NCBI GenBank assembly: GCA_001298575.1
Contig: LJCV01000270.1
Span: 1 to 50,721, forward strand
Length of the DNA stretch: 50,721 nucleotides
Source: Actinobacteria bacterium OK074
Lineage (GTDB): Bacteria; Actinomycetota; Actinomycetes; Streptomycetales; Streptomycetaceae
Direction of reading: 5' to 3'
Each line of letters begins with the position of its first letter. Positions within the stretch are counted from its first letter, which is position 1. Below, piece by piece: positions 9,134 to 17,172 of the stretch. The notes under the pieces are model-generated. The model was not told the origin of the DNA and ran no database searches. It saw only the letters and a list, made by a program, of their open reading frames with translations. The position numbers and the translations under genes were made by a program.

Positions 9134-9550
9134 CTACGTCCGGATCCACCGGCTCAGCGCCTCGGCTGTGTTCTCCGGCGACGTGTTGAAGCACAGCCGG
9201 ATCCCGGGGGCCTCCTCGGTGAGGAGGTTGACCAGCCGTTCGAACAGCAGGGTGTTCTCCGGCACCATACGTACGCCGCCGCCGATCATCGCCAGGCCGA
9301 ACGCATGCTCCTGGAGAAGCTCCCGGACAGTCGCCTCGGCGCGGTCCCACGAGGTGTCGATGAGACAGGGGACAGCGTCGAACCCCGCCTCGCGCAGCGC
9401 CGCGATCCCGGCCTCTATCCGGGCGGTGAGGATCGCCTCGTTGTCGAAACCGTCGAGCATCCTGCTGTAGTCGGGCGCACTGGGATGCAGGCCGATGGAT
9501 AGTACCTTCGTGTCGCTCGGCAAGGGAGTTGCGGTTGTCAGCCGGCTCAC
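9134..9550 (-). CDS. Conserved hypothetical protein, Rossmann-like
   Basis: A 138-residue soluble protein from GTG 9550, with AGAGG 13 bases upstream. It opens with a beta strand and an acidic linker (KVLSIGLHPSAPDYS). It has alternating helices and strands and a glycine-rich GLAMIGGGVRMVPE, and ends with FERLVNLLTEEAPGIRLCFN and a helix. Similar small proteins occur in actinomycetes and proteobacteria without a known function; I cannot name a domain. No signal peptide or membrane segment is present. It is a single minus-strand gene between an IS relic and the hairpin at 9641, so it is likely monocistronic. Confidence 0.75.
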   Translation of the reverse strand: MSRLTTATPLPSDTKVLSIGLHPSAPDYSRMLDGFDNEAILTARIEAGIAALREAGFDAVPCLIDTSWDRAEATVRELLQEHAFGLAMIGGGVRMVPENTLLFERLVNLLTEEAPGIRLCFNTSPENTAEALSRWIRT

Positions 9551-9640
9551 GGGCGATGCCTCTCTGTTCGCGTCGCGGGTTCTTCATGTCGCCGGACGGC
9601 CTTCGGGAGCCGAGGGGGCAACAGCGTGAGCCATGAGAAC

Positions 9641-9688
9641 CCCCGGCGAAGGGTCTGTGGAGCGATCAACTTCGACTCTTCGCCGGGG
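9641..9688 (-). terminator. Hairpin after the NTF2-like gene
   Basis: Perfect 11-bp stem CCCCGGCGAAG/CTTCGCCGGGG (9641-9651 with 9678-9688), 26-base loop. It lies 66 bases downstream of the stop at 9755 for leftward transcription and would end the SDR - hydrolase - NTF2 unit. Confidence 0.55.
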
Positions 9689-9754
9689 TCCCTAGTCTGG
9701 TCGGCTCACGCCGCGCTGATACGTCTTTGCTGCCGCCTCAGTCGGTGAGCCCCC

Positions 9755-10174
9755 TCAGCCGGTGAGCTGCATCTGCATCTGGAGTTGCAGCAGTTCCTCG
9801 ACGTGCCGGACCTCGACGATCCGGCCGTCGACCACGCGCGCGAGGTCGATGCCGGAGCAGGTCACGTCACGGCCGGTCGCGGGCAGTCCGAACCAAGGGC
9901 CGGTGTGGGTCGCTGTGACCACCCACTGGGAGACGACCCAGCCGTCGTCGGTCTCGGCCTGGTAGACGATCTCGTGGTGAGGGTTGGTGAACCCGTCGCG
10001 CATGGCGGCGATCATCCCCTTCATCCCCTCGATCGCCGAGGGAGCCCCTGGGGGCAGGTTGTGGTCGACGAGATCGGGCGAGACCAGGGTGTCCACCGCA
10101 GCGATGTCGCCCGCGTCGAAGGCGGCGAACAGGCGGGTAGGAACATCACGGGCGGACGTGATGTGAGTGTTCAT
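9755..10174 (-). CDS. NTF2/SnoaL-like ester cyclase-type protein
   Basis: A 139-residue SnoaL-like alpha+beta-barrel protein. FAAFDAGDIAAVDTLVSPDL, then DHN and EGMKGMIAAMRDGFTNPH, and VSQWVVTATHTGPWFGLPAT with SGIDLARVVDGRIVEVRHVEE, are the standard SnoaL signatures. Members are cyclases, dehydratases or limonene-epoxide-hydrolase-like enzymes, or have unknown ligands. It starts at ATG 10174 with GAGAGGAAA upstream and follows the epoxide-hydrolase-like gene after 44 bases, so it is probably the last gene of that unit. It ends in an unusual Gln/Met-rich tail (LQLQMQMQLTG). Confidence 0.85.
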   Translation of the reverse strand: MNTHITSARDVPTRLFAAFDAGDIAAVDTLVSPDLVDHNLPPGAPSAIEGMKGMIAAMRDGFTNPHHEIVYQAETDDGWVVSQWVVTATHTGPWFGLPATGRDVTCSGIDLARVVDGRIVEVRHVEELLQLQMQMQLTG

Positions 10175-10218
10175 CAGGGGTTTTCCTCTCACTTCGGTGG
10201 GCCGGCTCTCGGAGTCGG

Positions 10219-11172
10219 TCAGGCTGTGGGGTCGGTGGGGTAGAAGGCGTTGATCTCGGCCAGGACGCGGTCGGGTGCTTCGTGGAGGAGGAAGTGTCCG
10301 GCGCCGGGGACGTCGGCGGAGGTGGCGTCGGGGGCGGCGTCCTGGAGGGGCGCCAGGACCATGTCGGCGAGACCGGCCTGGGTGATCATGCGGACCGGGA
10401 TGGTCAGCGGGGTCTCCTGGAATGTGGTGTTGTCGGCCTCGTCCTGGGTCTCGGTCCGGTAGAGCTCGAAGCCGGCGTGCAGGACCTGGGGGCGGGAGAA
10501 CAGTCGGACGAACTCGGCCATTTCGTCGTCGGAGATGTTCTCGCCGGCGGTCTTCATGCCCTGGAAGAAGTGGGTGAGGAAGGTCTCGACCCGGCCGGTT
10601 ACCAGCTCCTCCGCGAGCGGGCGCTGCTTGTTGAAGGAGAAGTGCCAGAACATCGACTCGATGGTGGCGAACTTCAGGTTCTTGCCGACCAGGCCGTAGT
10701 CCATGAGGAACAGCCCCGACACCTGCTCGCGGTACTGGGCGGCCAGCGGGTACGCGACGCTGACGCCGAAGTCGTGGGCGACGACGTGCACGTTCTCGCG
10801 GTGGCCGAGGCGGTCGAGCAGCTTGTGGACGTAGGTGGCCAGGACCGCCTTGGTCCGGGAGTGCGGGTTCCCGGTCGAGTCGCCCATGCCCGGCAGGTCG
10901 ATGGCGATGACGGTGCGGCCGGGCAGCAGGGAGGGCATGACCTGGCGGTACTCGTACCAGCTCTGCGGCCAGCCGTGCAGCAGCACCATGACCTGCGGGC
11001 CGTCGCCGCCGATGACGTAGTGCATCTGCAGGTCGTCGACGGTGGTGAAGCCGTGCCGGAAGAGCTTGTTGAACTCGGCGTCGCCCTTGGTCGCCGCGTC
11101 GTAGCCGGGGCTGAGCGGCTCCTCCGACCCGACGGCCAGGGCGGTCGTGGAGGCTGTGGTGATGGCGTTCAT
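10219..11172 (-). CDS. Alpha/beta hydrolase, epoxide-hydrolase-like
   Basis: A 317-residue alpha/beta-fold hydrolase. The oxyanion motif HGWP (66-69), an aspartate nucleophile in AHDFG (Asp134, where esterases have Ser) and His293 in GAGHFLLHE point to the epoxide hydrolase/haloalkane dehalogenase branch; HGxP favours epoxide hydrolase. A helical cap lies between about 150 and 250. No signal peptide is seen. It starts at ATG 11172 with AAAAAGGA about 12 bases upstream. It is 171 bases downstream of an SDR gene and upstream of an NTF2-like gene on the same strand. A leaving-epoxide substrate would fit the glutathione transferase module next door, but the substrate is unknown. Confidence 0.88.
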   Translation of the reverse strand: MNAITTASTTALAVGSEEPLSPGYDAATKGDAEFNKLFRHGFTTVDDLQMHYVIGGDGPQVMVLLHGWPQSWYEYRQVMPSLLPGRTVIAIDLPGMGDSTGNPHSRTKAVLATYVHKLLDRLGHRENVHVVAHDFGVSVAYPLAAQYREQVSGLFLMDYGLVGKNLKFATIESMFWHFSFNKQRPLAEELVTGRVETFLTHFFQGMKTAGENISDDEMAEFVRLFSRPQVLHAGFELYRTETQDEADNTTFQETPLTIPVRMITQAGLADMVLAPLQDAAPDATSADVPGAGHFLLHEAPDRVLAEINAFYPTDPTA

Positions 11173-11343
11173 GATGGTGGTACGTCCTTTTTGTAAGAGA
11201 GGGTGTTGTCGTGCACGGCGGTGCGGCTGGAGGCCGGTGGCGGCCTGCTGCGTGACTGTTCGACGTTGGCGCCGGTCGAGAACTCTGCGTCGAGCGCGGG
11301 CACCGGGATGTTCGGGTGGTTTGCGGCCACCGGGGGTGGGCGG

Positions 11344-12108
11344 TCAGACGGAGGAGCCGCCGTCGATGTTCCAGGTGCTGCCGGAGACGAAATGGGCTTC
11401 GGGGCCGGCGAGGTAGGCGACGGCGCTGGCGATGTCGGCGGGCTTGCCGTAGTGGCCGACCGTGGTGAGCTGCCTCATCCACTCCGCGGCCGGGCCGGAG
11501 TCGGGGTTCATGTCCGTGTCGGTGGGGCCGGGCTGCACGGTGTTGACGGTGATGCCGCGCGGACCGAGTTCGCGGGCCAGGCCGCGGGTGAACCCGGCGA
11601 CGGCGGCCTTGGTCAGGGCGTAGACGGTTATGCCGGGCTGGGGGGCGCGGTCCGCGCTGACGCTGCCGACGGTGATGATGCGACCACCCTGGCCGAGGTG
11701 GGCGGCAGCGGCCTGCACGGCGCTGAACACACCCCGGACGTTGACCGCGATGATCCGGTCGAACTCCGCCAGCGTGAAGTCCTCGATCGGCGCGGCGAGG
11801 GTGACGGCGGCGTTGTTGACGAGGATGTCCAGTCCGCCGAAATGCTCCGTGGTGCGGCTTACCGCGGCCCGGACGGCTTGATCGTCCGCGTTGTCCGCCT
11901 GCACGGCCAGGGCACCCGTCGCCTCGGCCACGGCGTCGGCCTGAACCTTGGCACTGGTGTAGGTGAAGGCGACCTGGGCGCCGTCGGCGGTCAGACGGCG
12001 CACGATCGCGGCACCGATGCCCCGGGACCCGCCCGTGACCAGGGCGGTCTTGCCTTCGAGGGGCCGTACGCCGGACCGGGTGGTGCCGGGGGCGAGCTGG
12101 GTGCCCAT
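11344..12108 (-). CDS. SDR family oxidoreductase, copy 1 of a duplicated module
   Basis: A 254-residue classical SDR: TGGSRGIG (25-32), NNA (98-100; the usual Gly is Ala), Ser149, Tyr163, Lys167, and GPRGITVNTVQPGPTDTDM near the end. It is about four-fifths identical by eye to the SDR at 22961-23725, and the upstream 100 bases are also shared. ATG 12108 matches the start of that paralogue; a TTG at 12120 is an alternative. GGAGA precedes the start. It is first in a likely three-gene unit (SDR, epoxide-hydrolase-like, NTF2-like), under an AACCGA/TCGGTT operator at 12142. Confidence 0.9.
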   Translation of the reverse strand: MGTQLAPGTTRSGVRPLEGKTALVTGGSRGIGAAIVRRLTADGAQVAFTYTSAKVQADAVAEATGALAVQADNADDQAVRAAVSRTTEHFGGLDILVNNAAVTLAAPIEDFTLAEFDRIIAVNVRGVFSAVQAAAAHLGQGGRIITVGSVSADRAPQPGITVYALTKAAVAGFTRGLARELGPRGITVNTVQPGPTDTDMNPDSGPAAEWMRQLTTVGHYGKPADIASAVAYLAGPEAHFVSGSTWNIDGGSSV

Positions 12109-12141
12109 AGGTGTCTCCAATGCTTCAGCACTTCACTTACG

Positions 12142-12158
12142 AACCGAACCGCTCGGTT
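12142..12158. promoter_or_regulatory. TetR-type operator, copy 1
   Basis: AACCGAACCGCTCGGTT: 6-bp inverted arms AACCGA/TCGGTT around a 5-base spacer, 34 bases before the SDR start. It is embedded in a roughly 100-bp block (12135-12235) that recurs at 15577-15680 and 23755-23860. In this copy the rightward TetR gene that the block precedes at 15679 is absent. Inferred to bind the TetR encoded at 15679. Confidence 0.7.
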
Positions 12159-12159
12159 A

Positions 12160-12485
12160 CTATAACCATGACGACACTGACCTGAGCAACCACGGAGTCG
12201 TTCCGCAGCGGCGAACTTTCCCTGAAGAGGCTTTCCGTGACGCTGCGGGATCCGAACACGACGTTCAAAAAGCCCTGGTCGGAGAGCTGGTCAGTTCGCC
12301 GGGAGTGATCGCCGGGGCCGCCCGGTGTACTGCACGATCTCGATCAGCAGACCGCCCAACGTGCCTTCGGCGGACAGGACAGCGGACCGGGTCAGCGTGA
12401 GAACTTCCACCATCGGAAGACCTCGACCCTCAGCCCAGGACCGACGCGCCAGCCTCCTCTACGCCCTCCACTGCGAGGAGCCGTC
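12160..12485. other. Truncated half of the operator module, no intact gene
   Basis: The first 75 bases match the leader before the TetR gene at 15679 (shared ACCTGAGCAACCACGG), but no tetR follows. A minus-strand frame at about 12318-12375 reads EGTLGGLLIEIVQYTGRP, resembling the end of a glyoxalase/VOC protein. A plus-strand KALVGELVS vaguely recalls an ATPase fragment. Both are short and unsupported. Decayed DNA. Confidence 0.4.
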
Positions 12486-13614
12486 TCAGGTCGTGCAGGC
12501 AAGGCCGGGCGCAGTGACGAGAGTCGTGGTCGTTGGCGTGGACGGCGACCGCCGCACGCCGGCGCCGGCCAGGTCGATGGGCAACGGCAACCACGCGCGC
12601 GAGCCGGGGCTGAGGTGCCGCGCGGTGAACTTCTCGAGGAACGAGCCGAGCAGGTCGACGTGTTCGCGAGTGTCAGCCACCTCCGGCGCGTACGCCGACA
12701 AGACGCTCGACAGGATGGTCGCAGCCGCGGCGAGCCGAGGACGACGCAACCCGTACCGGGCCACGTCCAGCCACAGGTCGCTCGTGTCCGGCAGTCGCTC
12801 GTGGAGCTCCTCGCGGACGCCTGACTGACTGATGGTCGCGACCGCCAACGCAGCGGCGGCGCGCTCGGCGCGAGGCAGCGCGTCCAGGACGTCCCGGCCC
12901 CTCCGTGGGGATGAAGGACACGAGCGCGTCGAGCGCGTGGCGCAGCCGGCTGCCGCTGGGGTCGTCCGGCATCGGGACCGGCCGGGTGCGCGTGGGGTCG
13001 ATGTGCCACCAGATGCCCTGCCGTGCCGATTCCCAGGTGGCACCGGAGGCGTCGACGGCGCGGGAGTTCGCGAACATCGCCACCAGCACCGGTGCGGTCA
13101 GGTTGAGGACCCGCCATCGACCGAGCGGGTCCGCGGGGGCGTTGCTGATGTCGACCTGCGCTGACGAGGTGTTGGTCATCATCCAGCGACCCGCGGCTCC
13201 CTGCTGGTCGAAGTGCTCGTTCATGGCCCGGTATCGGGGCTGGTCGAGGATACGGACGGGGTCGCGCACGTCCACGGCCCTGCTCTCTGCCCGAAGGCCG
13301 AGTCGAGACAGCCTCTGCTCGAGCACGGCGGCGTCGGTGTCCACGGCGCGGATCGCGTCCGAGACGGATGGCTGAGGGACCGAGGACAGCTCGATCTGGC
13401 CGCCCGGCTCGACGGTGACACGTCCTGCCTCGGGCAGCGGGGAGTCGGCCAGGGTCAGCAGCCGACCCAGGTCGGGGCGGGTCACCGGGTCCGCCACCGG
13501 ATGGACCGCCTATTCGGTCTCGCATCCCAGCAGGTCGTCCTCCGTCTCGGCGAACATGGCGTCCGTGACCTCACGCAGCCTCTCGTACGTGATCGAGCGG
13601 TGTGTTGCCGGCAT
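12486..13614 (-). pseudogene. gshA: Glutamate-cysteine ligase (GCS2/EgtA type), in-frame stop plus frameshift
   Basis: Glutamate-cysteine ligase makes gamma-glutamylcysteine, the first step to glutathione (or, as EgtA, ergothioneine). From ATG 13614, with GAGGAG 6 bases upstream, the frame reads to LLGCETE, then TAG at 13510-13512, then continues in the same frame with VHPVADPVTRPDLG and RVTVEPGGQIELSS. The last is the GCS2 active-site hallmark. Homologues have Trp after the Glu, so TGG became TAG. The frame then gives PRYRAMNEHFDQQGAAGRWM and SAQVDIS, but near 12900 shifts to another frame carrying RDVLDALPRAERAAAALAV to FLEKFTARHLSPGSRAW, ending at 12486. Total length (about 376 codons) suits the family. 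A GTG at 13497 could restart translation, but the frameshift would still remove the C-terminus. Confidence 0.85.
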
Positions 13615-13678
13615 GGCCGGCTCCTCGAAGCCCCTGGTGAATGTCGGGTGTGACGACCTGCTGACGACCGCGGCGCGC

Positions 13679-14596
13679 CTACGCCGTCTTCTCGATGAGG
13701 TTCCAGAGGGCGATCTGAGGTTTCTCGCCGTACAGCTCCTCGATCTGGGAGAACCCCACGGAGGAGGTGATGTTGATCTCGGTGACGTGATCGTCGATGA
13801 CGTCGATGCCGCAGATGTAGATTCCTCGCTCGACCAGCTTCGGCCCCAGCAGTCGTGCGAGCTCCTCCTCGCGCGGGGTGATGGTGGTCCGGTGGATCGA
13901 ACCGCCCTGCGCGATGTTGGCGATGTAGCTGCCGTGCTTCGGGATCCGGACGAAGGCTCCGGCCACGTCGCCACCGATGAAGAAGATGCGCTTGTCGCCC
14001 GCGGTGATGCGGGGCAGGAATGCCTGGGACACGAGCGGGGGTCTGCCTTCGGCCAGCCGAGCCCTGACGAGCTCCTCGTCGAACGCCGCCGAGGTCATCC
14101 TCGCGATCCCGCGTCCGCCGTACTCGTAGAGCGGCTTGATGACGACGTCCTGGTGACGGTCGGTGAAGTCGCGGATCTCGTCGACGTCGCGGCTGATCAG
14201 GGTGGGTGGCGTGAACTCGGGGAACTCGAGGGGGAAGATCTTCTCCGGGAAGCGGATGATGCTCTCCGGGTCGTTGATGACGAGGACCTTGTCCTTTATC
14301 CGGTCCAGCAGGTAGAGCGTCGTGAGGTAGGACATGTCGACCGGCGGGTTGGGCCGGAAGTGGATCACGTCCATGTCCTCGAGGTCGACACGGATGTGTT
14401 CCTGCCTGTCGGCCGCGTCGCCACCTGTGTACAGGCGCGCTTTGGCGATCAGGCGCCCCTCGACCTGGCTCATGTCTGCGGGATAGATCTCGTGGACCGT
14501 GTGGCCTCGCACGAGCGCCTCGTCGGCGATCTTGGTCGTGTCCCGGGAAGCGTAGGTCCCCAGCTTCTCGGAGATGACGGCGACGGTGAGCGGCAT
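13679..14596 (-). CDS. gshB: Glutathione synthetase, ATP-grasp
   Basis: A 305-residue glutathione synthetase of the bacterial GshB type, joining gamma-glutamylcysteine and glycine with ATP. Seen: N-terminal substrate domain (HFRPNPPVDMSYLTTLYLLD, then VINDPESIIRFPEK), ATP-grasp lysine and glycine loop (VVIKPLYEYGGRGIARM), QAFLPRITAGDKRIFFIGGD, and metal-binding GIDVIDDHVTEINITSSVGF. Length is close to E. coli GshB (316). ATG 14596 has AGGAAGG upstream. It lies 108 bases after the GST gene and 64 before the broken ligase gene, all leftward: one operon. Streptomycetes normally make mycothiol, so this gene suggests acquisition; resemblance to gshA/gshB near isoprene (iso) gene clusters in Rhodococcus is from family knowledge only. 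Confidence 0.9.
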   Translation of the reverse strand: MPLTVAVISEKLGTYASRDTTKIADEALVRGHTVHEIYPADMSQVEGRLIAKARLYTGGDAADRQEHIRVDLEDMDVIHFRPNPPVDMSYLTTLYLLDRIKDKVLVINDPESIIRFPEKIFPLEFPEFTPPTLISRDVDEIRDFTDRHQDVVIKPLYEYGGRGIARMTSAAFDEELVRARLAEGRPPLVSQAFLPRITAGDKRIFFIGGDVAGAFVRIPKHGSYIANIAQGGSIHRTTITPREEELARLLGPKLVERGIYICGIDVIDDHVTEINITSSVGFSQIEELYGEKPQIALWNLIEKTA

Positions 14597-14704
14597 GGCA
14601 CCTTCCTGTTCACGGGACACCTCGACGTGTCCGGGCGCTCCGGTGGGCGGGCGTGTGCGTCGCCGTGCCCTCCGTCCCACCGGGATGGGTGGGCTCGTAG
14701 CGCC

Positions 14705-15526
14705 TCATGCGGGGTTGAAGGCCAGCTTGAGCTCGGGGTACCAGGTCTCCTGGATGTTCTGGATGTAGCGACCCAGGTTCGGGATCGTCCGTACGAAGTC
14801 GGTGATCTCCGGGTGCATGCCGCGGGCCTGGAAGAACGCCTGCGTGAAGCCGAACAGCGTTGCGTCGTAGGAGCTCGGGGCGTCGTTGCCGAGGAGGAAG
14901 CGGTTCTCGCCCAGGATGACCGAGATGGCCTCGAAGTCCCGCTTGGCCTTGTCGATGATCTCCGCCTGCGTGTACCGCGCGATGCCCTGGTCGTAGCAGC
15001 GCTTGCGGAAGTCGTCGCGGCGCACCCGGATGGCCTCCTGGACTTCGGCGGGCAGCACCGACGTGTCGCCGAGCGTGTTGCTGACGATGAAGTCGAAGCC
15101 CTGCTGGTCGAAGAACTCGAAGTAGATGATGATCCAGTAGAGGTGGTCCTCCAGCATGCGCTTCACGGCGTGACCGATGGCCTTCTGCTCCTCGGCGAGG
15201 TGCGTGTCGGGGTCGGAGACCGTCCGCTTCAGCCAGTCGATGATGAGCTGGGAGTCGGAGATCCTGGTCTTCCCGACGGTGATGTACGGCACCTTCCCAC
15301 GCGGGCCGACGTCGGGGACGGGCTCGGCGACGACCTTGTGCTTGACGTCGAAGAGGCGGAAGTACGCCTCCAGCTTCGCGACGTACGGCGACAGGCTCGT
15401 CACGTAGGCCGCCAGCTCGCTCTCGCCGAGCGTTACCCCGTGCAACTCGAACTCGGTGTCGCTGTCGATCTGGAGGTTGTCGTAGGGATTCTCGTAGAGC
15501 GGGTACTGCGTCACTGTCGGCTCCAT
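14705..15526 (-). CDS. Glutathione S-transferase family protein (metaxin-like N-domain)
   Basis: A 273-residue GST. The thioredoxin-like N-domain starts late, after about 35 extra residues: SLSPYVAKLEAYFRLFDV, then PRGKVPYI with the conserved cis-proline and ISDSQLIIDWL. The all-helical C-domain follows (SVILGENRFLLGNDAPSSYD, a typical GST N-capping region). The SPYV start and layout resemble metaxin-type bacterial GSTs, the group of the isoprene-epoxide GST IsoI. It would conjugate glutathione to an electrophile. Start ATG 15526; the ribosome site is weak. The promoter is the shared operator region at 15584, divergent from tetR. It is first in the GST-gshB-gshA operon, so its cofactor would be made by the following genes. 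Confidence 0.85.
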   Translation of the reverse strand: MEPTVTQYPLYENPYDNLQIDSDTEFELHGVTLGESELAAYVTSLSPYVAKLEAYFRLFDVKHKVVAEPVPDVGPRGKVPYITVGKTRISDSQLIIDWLKRTVSDPDTHLAEEQKAIGHAVKRMLEDHLYWIIIYFEFFDQQGFDFIVSNTLGDTSVLPAEVQEAIRVRRDDFRKRCYDQGIARYTQAEIIDKAKRDFEAISVILGENRFLLGNDAPSSYDATLFGFTQAFFQARGMHPEITDFVRTIPNLGRYIQNIQETWYPELKLAFNPA

Positions 15527-15583
15527 CAGTAGTACGCCGGCCTGGGCGGTGCCGCGGGTGGGCCAAGGCCCATGAAAGTTACG

Positions 15584-15600
15584 AACCGAATCGATCGGTT
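15584..15600. promoter_or_regulatory. TetR-type operator, copy 2 (between GST and tetR)
   Basis: AACCGAATCGATCGGTT, 6-bp inverted arms, 58 bases upstream of the GST start and 78 before tetR. This is the only copy still flanked by an intact TetR gene, so it probably controls both directions. The shared block covers 15577-15680. Confidence 0.75.
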
Positions 15601-15678
15601 ACTATATGCACGATGACACTAACCTGAGCAACCACGGGATTCCTTCCGTGACGGCGAACTTTTCTCAAGGAGGCTTCG

Positions 15679-16272
15679 ATGCCCAGCACGGGACGGCCCC
15701 GGTCCTTCGACACCGACGAGGCGCTGGAGGTGGCGATGCGGGTGTTCTGGGCCGAGGGTTACGAGGGTGCCTCGCTCGCCGCGCTGACCGAGGCCATGGG
15801 GATCAACCGGCGCAGCATCTACGCCGCCTTCGGCAACAAGGAGGAGCTGTTCCGCAAGGCCGTCGACCGCTATGTGGAGGGCCCGGGAGCCTTTGTGGCC
15901 CCGGCTCTTGAGCTGCCCACCGCCCGGCAGGTCGCCGAGGCGATGCTGCACGGAGGCGTCAACGCCCACACCCTCCCCGGCTGCCCGCGCGGCTGCCTGC
16001 TGGTGCAGTCCGCGCTGGCCGCCGGCCCCGAAAGCGAAGCGGTCCGCCGCGACCTGGCCGAACGCCGCGAGGCCGGGGTCGCCGCCCTGCGGAAACGGTT
16101 CGAACAAGCCCAGGCCGAGGGCGACTTGCCCCCCACCGCCGATCCGGAAACCCTCGCCCGCTATGTACACACCGTCGGACAGGGCCTCGCCGTACAAGCC
16201 TCCGGCGGCGCCGGCCCAGAAGACTTGCACCGCGTCGCCGACCACGCCCTCAGTACGTGGCCGAGCACCTGA
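15679..16272 (+). CDS. TetR/AcrR family regulator of the GST/SDR modules
   Basis: A 197-residue TetR-family repressor. The N-terminal domain RPRSFDTDEALEVAMRVFWA, the helix-turn-helix SLAALTEAMGINRRSIYAAF and GNKEELFRKAVDRY are canonical. The ligand domain includes TLPGCPRGCLLVQSALAAG, typical of the NemR/YxaF-like group, in which a conserved Cys can sense electrophiles; the CPRGC pair is visible. ATG 15679 has AAGGAGG at ideal spacing. It is divergent from the GST-gshB-gshA operon. The same upstream block occurs before both SDR copies, so it may repress all three units and itself. Ligand unknown; an electrophile is inferred. Confidence 0.9.
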   Translation: MPSTGRPRSFDTDEALEVAMRVFWAEGYEGASLAALTEAMGINRRSIYAAFGNKEELFRKAVDRYVEGPGAFVAPALELPTARQVAEAMLHGGVNAHTLPGCPRGCLLVQSALAAGPESEAVRRDLAERREAGVAALRKRFEQAQAEGDLPPTADPETLARYVHTVGQGLAVQASGGAGPEDLHRVADHALSTWPST

Positions 16273-16531
16273 ACGCATGACTGAGACGCATCACGACAGT
16301 CGGCTCACCGGCGTTCCTGCAGTACACGCCGACCGCGGCGCTCCGCTCCTCGCCGCGGAACGGCTGGACACCGTGTGCGTCCCACCGTCCCGCCGCCCCG
16401 CACGGCACTCCCCCGCGCTCGACCGGCGGGCATGGGCGGACCCACCCGGACTGCCTGTCGTCACCTTCCTGCCGTTCGCCCGGAGGGCGGGCGCCGCGGA
16501 GCAGGCGGGAATGCGATGGCAGGACCTGGGA

Positions 16532-16618
16532 CCCTTCTGATGGATCTCCGTGGGAGAAGGAGCGGCGTCCGGTGCGGCGAGCGTGCGTACCGAACGCCGT
16601 GGAGATCCATCAGAAGGG
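16532..16618. repeat. Long inverted repeat (18-bp arms), terminator or small mobile hairpin
   Basis: Perfect 18-bp arms CCCTTCTGATGGATCTCC (16532-16549) and complement (16601-16618) around 51 bases, which themselves contain an imperfect inner stem (GGCGTCCGGT/ACCGAACGCC). The repeat touches the stop codon of the amidohydrolase 3' half (TAG at 16619-16621) and lies 260 bases after tetR, so it could terminate both. The large loop is unusual for a terminator and a MITE-like origin is possible. Bases 16273-16531 hold nothing recognisable. Confidence 0.6.
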
Positions 16619-17070
16619 CTAGTTCCCGGGCAGGCGGTGGCCGGCCCGGTACACAGCCCGGATGTCGGTGAGGGCGGAGAGGTCAGCGACGGGTGAGCTG
16701 CCGACGACCAGCAGGTCCGCGTCCGTGCCGGGCCCCAGTACGCCCTGGCGGCCGGGCAGGCCCACCGCTTCGGCGGCCTCGGTCGTCGGGGACCGCAACA
16801 CGTCGCGATTGGGCATGCCCAACTCAGCGAGCTGCACCAGCGCGTACGGAAAGACGTTGCGTGGCTTTCCCGGCTCGATGCCCGCGTCCCGCGTCAATGC
16901 CGACGACGGCCCGTGCGCCCGAGGCGATCGCTTTGGTCAAGACGTCGATCAGGGCGTCGATGCGGGCGGCAATGGCCAGTGGCGGCGGCGGTGCGCCCGG
17001 TGTCTCTCCCAGCGTGAGACTGACGCAGATCCCCTGCTTCACAACCCGGTCGAGCAGGTCGTCCCGCAGT
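16619..17070 (-). pseudogene. Amidohydrolase, 3' half (split by the 5-kb element)
   Basis: C-terminal half of a metal-dependent amidohydrolase; the 5' half is at 22038-22774. From the element border it reads LRDDLLDRVVKQGICVSLTL, GETPGAPPPPLAIAARIDAL, VVGIDAG, then, after a frameshift, GIEPGKPRNVFPYALVQLAE and GRQGVLGPGTDADLLVVGSS, ending at 16619. The metal-ligand Asp region (GIDAG) sits at the frameshift, which is caused by a 7-bp tandem duplication at 16881-16894. The gene thus has two independent lesions. Joined to the 5' half without the element, the frame is continuous. Confidence 0.85.
16881..16894. repeat. 7-bp tandem duplication causing a frameshift
   Basis: CCCGCGT occurs twice in immediate succession (16881-16887, 16888-16894). 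Removing one copy restores the amidohydrolase frame from VVGIDAG into IEPGKPRNVFPYAL. A replication-slippage event. Confidence 0.8.
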
Positions 17071-17097
17071 GAGCCTTCGCCCACTTGAAGTCGCAGG
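17071..17097 (+). repeat. Left terminal inverted repeat of the 5-kb element
   Basis: Starts GAGCCTTCGCCCACTTGAAG; matches the reverse complement of 22011-22037 at 26 of 27 positions. Directly preceded by AGT. Confidence 0.9.
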
Positions 17098-17172
17098 TCA
17101 AAGGGCTGGTGTGCCCGGCTCTGGGAGTGCTCACACTGGTCGTCGGCCGCAGTCTGCGGAGTAGATCGTCCG

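Noticed and set aside
9755..11482. Single 575-codon frame covering the NTF2-like gene and beyond
   Set aside because: Residues before the NTF2 domain are antisense-like Arg/His/Pro strings; the epoxide-hydrolase gene occupies another frame with full motifs.
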